Below, piece after piece: positions 62,601-64,000 of a stretch of 64,000 bases of DNA. The translations under genes and the position numbers were made by a program. A model generated the notes under the pieces. It was not told where the DNA came from, ran no database searches, and worked only from the letters and a program-made list of their open reading frames with translations. The stretch covers positions 32,292,001 through 32,356,000 of the forward strand of contig NC_087246.1 of NCBI RefSeq assembly GCF_037042905.1. Direction: 5' to 3'. Position 1 is the first letter of the stretch. The number at the start of each line of letters is the position of its first letter. The stretch comes from Lytechinus pictus. Its lineage: Eukaryota > Echinodermata > Echinoidea > Temnopleuroida > Toxopneustidae.

Positions 62601-63503
62601 ATGGCTATCGATGTAGCCAGATCAACACGCCCTTTCGCTGCTTCCTTGAATACTGTTGCTCCAGTCATTCCGTATGACACTTCGCTGTTGACCAAATGAA
62701 CGTAGGACCAGCCGAAATTCTCGAAAAACTCCACCATAGCCTATGGAATGATAATATTAATTTTAAAAAAGAGGGCCCTATTAGGAAATAATCATGAAGA
62801 ACTTCAAGTGCCTGACATCTAGGCTTAATTGATAGCCCCGTCCTTATCTTACACCATGTATATATCAAAGTTCATTTTGATTTTAGTTGAAATCCATACA
62901 ATTTTTTTTCAATACATAATAAATACTGATACACTGATGACAACCATGAGTCAGTCTCATTGAAGCGCTAACATCGGGACCCTTTCGCATGAAAAGTTCA
63001 CTTTCAACACATTGTAAATCGAACGCAAGTCATAAATAGGTGTTTCAGATTGGTTGGAAATGAAATTGAGTTCATTTGGAGGTTGCGTTTGATTTTAGTT
63101 ATACTGCAATCGGCTCTTGAACTCATGAGCCATACGATCATCTAATGTTTCCTAAAATGTTCAAGTCATTTTTGCATACACGCTATGACCAGTATCCTTT
63201 CCATCGATTGATTTGTTGGACCACATAATAATGAGGACATGCGATCGCCAAGGAAGGGACAAAGGATAGATTTGATTGAAACAAAAATGACTACGGATTT
63301 TTTTCCAATGGATCTTCAAGAGACAATTTAACCTACCTGTGCTCGGACGCGATCAGATGGGACAGTCCGAAAGAACGACCCATGTTCACTCTTATCACTA
63401 AGTGCAGGGGAGGTTGCAGAATGGCTGATCGTCGGAACCTCAGCGCTTGACAGTATCGGGGATAACACCAAAGCCTCATCACTTGTATATGGTCCAATCA
63501 ATC
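47575..63503 (-). CDS. Class C GPCR with three or more tandem Venus-flytrap domains (5' end off-window)
   Basis: Twenty coding exons: 63503-63337, 62740-62536, 62053-61872, 61399-61079, 60464-60284, 59829-59726, 59010-58807, 58294-58073, 57309-57066, 56432-56229, 55346-55051, 54965-54720, 54305-54057, 53041-52861, 52311-52159, 51988-51782, 51201-50995, 50233-49995, 49642-48625, 47609-47575. Every junction keeps frame with GT-AG signals, giving 1,620 residues in window. Flytrap A is at ~1-305 (start missing), B ~338-790, C ~820-1275, and a seven-helix domain at ~1330-1580. Each flytrap shows mGluR-family landmarks such as VRAQAMVEFFENFGWSYV (A), NTWFAEYWMNKFQC (B) and TWVGSDKWF (C). The protein should sit in the plasma membrane and bind small extracellular ligands such as amino acids; the ligand is unknown. 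No complete cysteine-rich domain is present. Known class C receptors have one flytrap per chain, so the repeat architecture is unusual. Fusion of neighbouring genes by my model is possible but disfavoured by the unbroken phase across both junctions. Confidence 0.9.
47985..48180. repeat. Repeat with gcgacatttgctcc ends, copy 2
   Basis: acgatatttgctccggtgtt on the left, ggagcaattgtcgccggagc on the right, with ggttagagttaggattgtaa in between. It lies in the last intron of the receptor model. Confidence 0.65.
48625..49642 (-). CDS. Receptor exon 19: stalk and seven-transmembrane domain
   Basis: One large exon coding for 339 residues, typical of class C 7TM exons. It begins IGEWISGELTME after a TTTCAG acceptor. 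The stalk has only two cysteines (SECPSVLAECP), so no full cysteine-rich domain. Seven hydrophobic helices follow, from SWSIIVLIVIAIVGFLCLAT through AILIGITVDATAIFLCNIVP, closing with PKMM as in mGluRs (PKM). Other family marks are the Cys-x3-Arg before TM3 (CGIQRW) and YAVLVTKT in TM3. The tail is acidic (GDEDDMSEASD). The donor is AAAG|GTACAG, phase 1; if unused, the frame runs on to a stop near 48554. Confidence 0.92.
49995..54305 (-). CDS. Receptor flytrap domain C (membrane-proximal), six exons
   Basis: Exons 54305-54057, 53041-52861, 52311-52159, 51988-51782, 51201-50995 and 50233-49995. Landmarks are IIKHALEEINNSTLILPDLK, TIGFTPASPSVFSD, KYKGWHHVIFVYSHSYYGHAG, ASGICVRD, TWVGSDKWF and PYAPTLINAVHVLAQAVHN. 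The Tyr of YYG and the Asp of GSD match conserved ligand-pocket positions in mGluRs; the Thr of SATS is replaced. The domain ends near YSIINFQGEGSSGRFETV and leads directly to the membrane exon. The first exon's donor region has been duplicated into the following intron. Confidence 0.9.
53284..53400. repeat. Poly-G bearing repeat remnant
   Basis: tgtcaggggcagcgccacgg followed by a G run and purine-rich agaaaaaaaagagggagaaa, similar in style to the cagtggcgt elements; only one end is visible. Confidence 0.45.
53500..54095. repeat. Tandem repeat (~206-209 bp) that includes an exon's 3' end and splice donor
   Basis: Nearly three units. The block acttactgtcg (minus strand: CGACAGTAAGT, exon end plus donor) occurs at 53636, 53842 and 54051; the last is the real donor of the 54305-54057 exon. 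Each unit also carries cctaaggta, cccttatcgaaa and taataa..atctt blocks. About 30 bp of coding sequence is copied in each unit. The copies are similar but not identical, so the duplication is not brand new. Confidence 0.85.
54720..54965 (-). CDS. Receptor exon joining flytraps B and C
   Basis: Codes for 82 residues. LGTFEDDTGLVTVDNRFAVG ends domain B. A cysteine cluster follows (CRGACYEC), then DITAVLWLSEEGDGANLTCG opens domain C. The acceptor is TGTAG|CTTGG and the donor GAA|GTGAGA, phase 0-0. As with the A-B linker, only the first few cysteines of a cysteine-rich domain are present. Confidence 0.88.
55051..59829 (-). CDS. Receptor flytrap domain B, six exons
   Basis: Exons 59829-59726, 59010-58807, 58294-58073, 57309-57066, 56432-56229 and 55346-55051. 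Landmarks in order are QAEAVLWAMDQVNKDSSLLP (N-lobe helix), GVISRVDDAE, GVPHVSDSARLPALS, NGICVAQTITF, NTWFAEYWMNKFQCQL and SFDENGNAPSAFNI. The position equal to the mGluR ligand-binding Thr in SATS reads SAR here, so B may bind something else or serve a structural role (inference). Introns hold SINE-free but MITE-rich sequence. Confidence 0.88.
55500..56190. mobile_element. Element with the same GC-rich mirror motif (receptor intron)
   Basis: Copies of attgcgagcgcgaagtgcaagc-type sequence near 55509, 55621, 55734 and 55921. At the right, a poly-G/C block (gggggcacgtgcccccc) is followed by ggaagttacgccactg, an end similar to the 57363 element. Confidence 0.68.
56725..57016. mobile_element. MITE family 4, two copies in tandem (receptor intron)
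   Basis: Two units meet at about 56868: 56725-56870 and 56868-57016. Both have cgtttcatgaaagg ends, ccgacaagtcc stems and the ttaccatag.aacagt core. The second ends about 50 bp before the donor of the 57309-57066 exon. Confidence 0.82.
57363..57592. mobile_element. Short element with cagtggcgt ends (receptor intron)
   Basis: Starts cagtggcgtaatgagcc and ends gcccacgccacgccagtg, inverted ends. One gttgcgagcgagcaaaaa motif inside links it to the 55500-56190 and 40211-41960 repeats. Confidence 0.68.
60284..60464 (-). CDS. Receptor exon joining flytraps A and B
   Basis: Codes for 60 residues: VGQWTGPSTL ends domain A, a short linker with a CSSQSC cysteine pair follows, and YDILNIVGIFPVYES opens domain B. 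The acceptor is CACAG|GTTGG, phase 0; the donor is TCAG|GTCCG, phase 1. The cysteine pair resembles the first cysteines of the cysteine-rich domain that normally follows a flytrap, suggesting a shortened remnant (inference). This single exon is the key evidence that A and B belong to one chain. Confidence 0.88.
61079..63503 (-). CDS. Receptor flytrap domain A (partial), four exons
   Basis: Exons 63503-63337, 62740-62536, 62053-61872 and 61399-61079 code for residues 1-291. The N-lobe start is outside the window. Visible landmarks are SHSATSPALSD, then AQAMVEFFENFGWSYV, VSYGMTG, a GCDYD turn, and RIAFDENGDPAV near the end of the C-lobe. SATS with the following LSD, and the Tyr of SYG, correspond to amino-acid-contacting positions in metabotropic glutamate receptors, so A looks the most glutamate-receptor-like of the three (inference). 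The first exon starts in phase 1, so at least one more exon lies upstream. Confidence 0.88.
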
Positions 63504-64000
63504 CTGATGAAAAATTATAGAGATAGAGCTATCACAAAATAAATTGGGAATATCGAAGCAAACTACTGTATTGCTTATTCGTGAAGGCATTATAATCAGG
63601 AGCGGTTCTAGAAGAACTTGAGGGAGGGGCTTGGACAAAATAAGGAAAGGGGATGTAGTACTTAAGCTTTTTGCTGGATATGAAATTTTACGGGCCGAAT
63701 GAAAAATATATCCCCAAAAAGGCATCAAGTTGACATTTTCGCTATCATAGATAGCTCATTCAAGACGTCTAGAGCTTACAACACACCATTTTCCATTTGT
63801 TTTTTTCTAGTTTGGCACATTTGTCGTCGAGTCAGTAAGCTCTCTCGCATCGCATTGATAATATGAAAAATCAGTTTCGGTTTTAGAGCGAAATGTGGGG
63901 CAAAACAAAATATGGAATTCAGCAACAAAAAAAATCATCTATAGTAAAAAAATTTTAAAAAATGTTTGAATTGTGAAGAAGAGGGTGCAATAGGAATGGA

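Overview
The window is animal nuclear DNA: genes split into short exons with GT-AG introns, AT-rich intergenic sequence, and a dense load of transposons and miniature elements. The repeat repertoire (tRNA-derived SINEs with GGTTCGATTC-type B boxes, a Mag-like Ty3/gypsy element, many short inverted-repeat elements) and the protein sequences fit an echinoderm, most likely a sea urchin. The species call is inference. No bacterial or viral gene set is present.

Layout. 1-14.6 kb has no coding gene that I can support; it holds repeats and MITE-like elements. 14,697-25,688, minus strand, is a complete nine-coding-exon gene for CUE domain-containing protein 1 (CUEDC1, 574 residues as modelled), whose exons join in phase. 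25.7-31.4 kb is non-coding, with a 1.05 kb inverted-repeat element and SINE pieces. 31,438-37,053 is a 5.6 kb Mag-like Ty3/gypsy retrotransposon on the minus strand. Its two 160 bp LTRs are identical and it has a CATAC target duplication, but its gag-pol frame is broken in several places. A plus-strand exon-like segment lies just to its right (37,197-37,316). 38,337-38,866 is a 530 bp near-perfect fold-back element with a 9 bp target duplication. 40.2-42.9 kb is a field of repeats built on a mirror-symmetric GC-rich motif. 43-47.5 kb is intergenic, with further palindromic elements.

47,575-63,503, minus strand, is the 3' part of a large class C G protein-coupled receptor gene that runs off the right edge. 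I could assemble 20 coding exons (1,620 residues in window), every junction in phase. The predicted protein has at least three tandem Venus-flytrap (periplasmic-binding-protein-like) ligand-binding domains: A (its N-lobe start is off-window), B (complete) and C (complete). These lead without a full cysteine-rich domain into one seven-helix domain and a short acidic tail. Class C receptors normally carry one flytrap per chain, so this is the most interesting object here. One intron contains a tandem array that has copied the end of an exon with its splice donor, giving three potential donors in a row.

The two genes are unrelated in function. CUEDC1 is a predicted intracellular ubiquitin-binding adaptor; the receptor is a predicted plasma-membrane chemosensor or neurotransmitter-type receptor. 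All exon models come from reading splice signals and phase by eye, with no transcript evidence.
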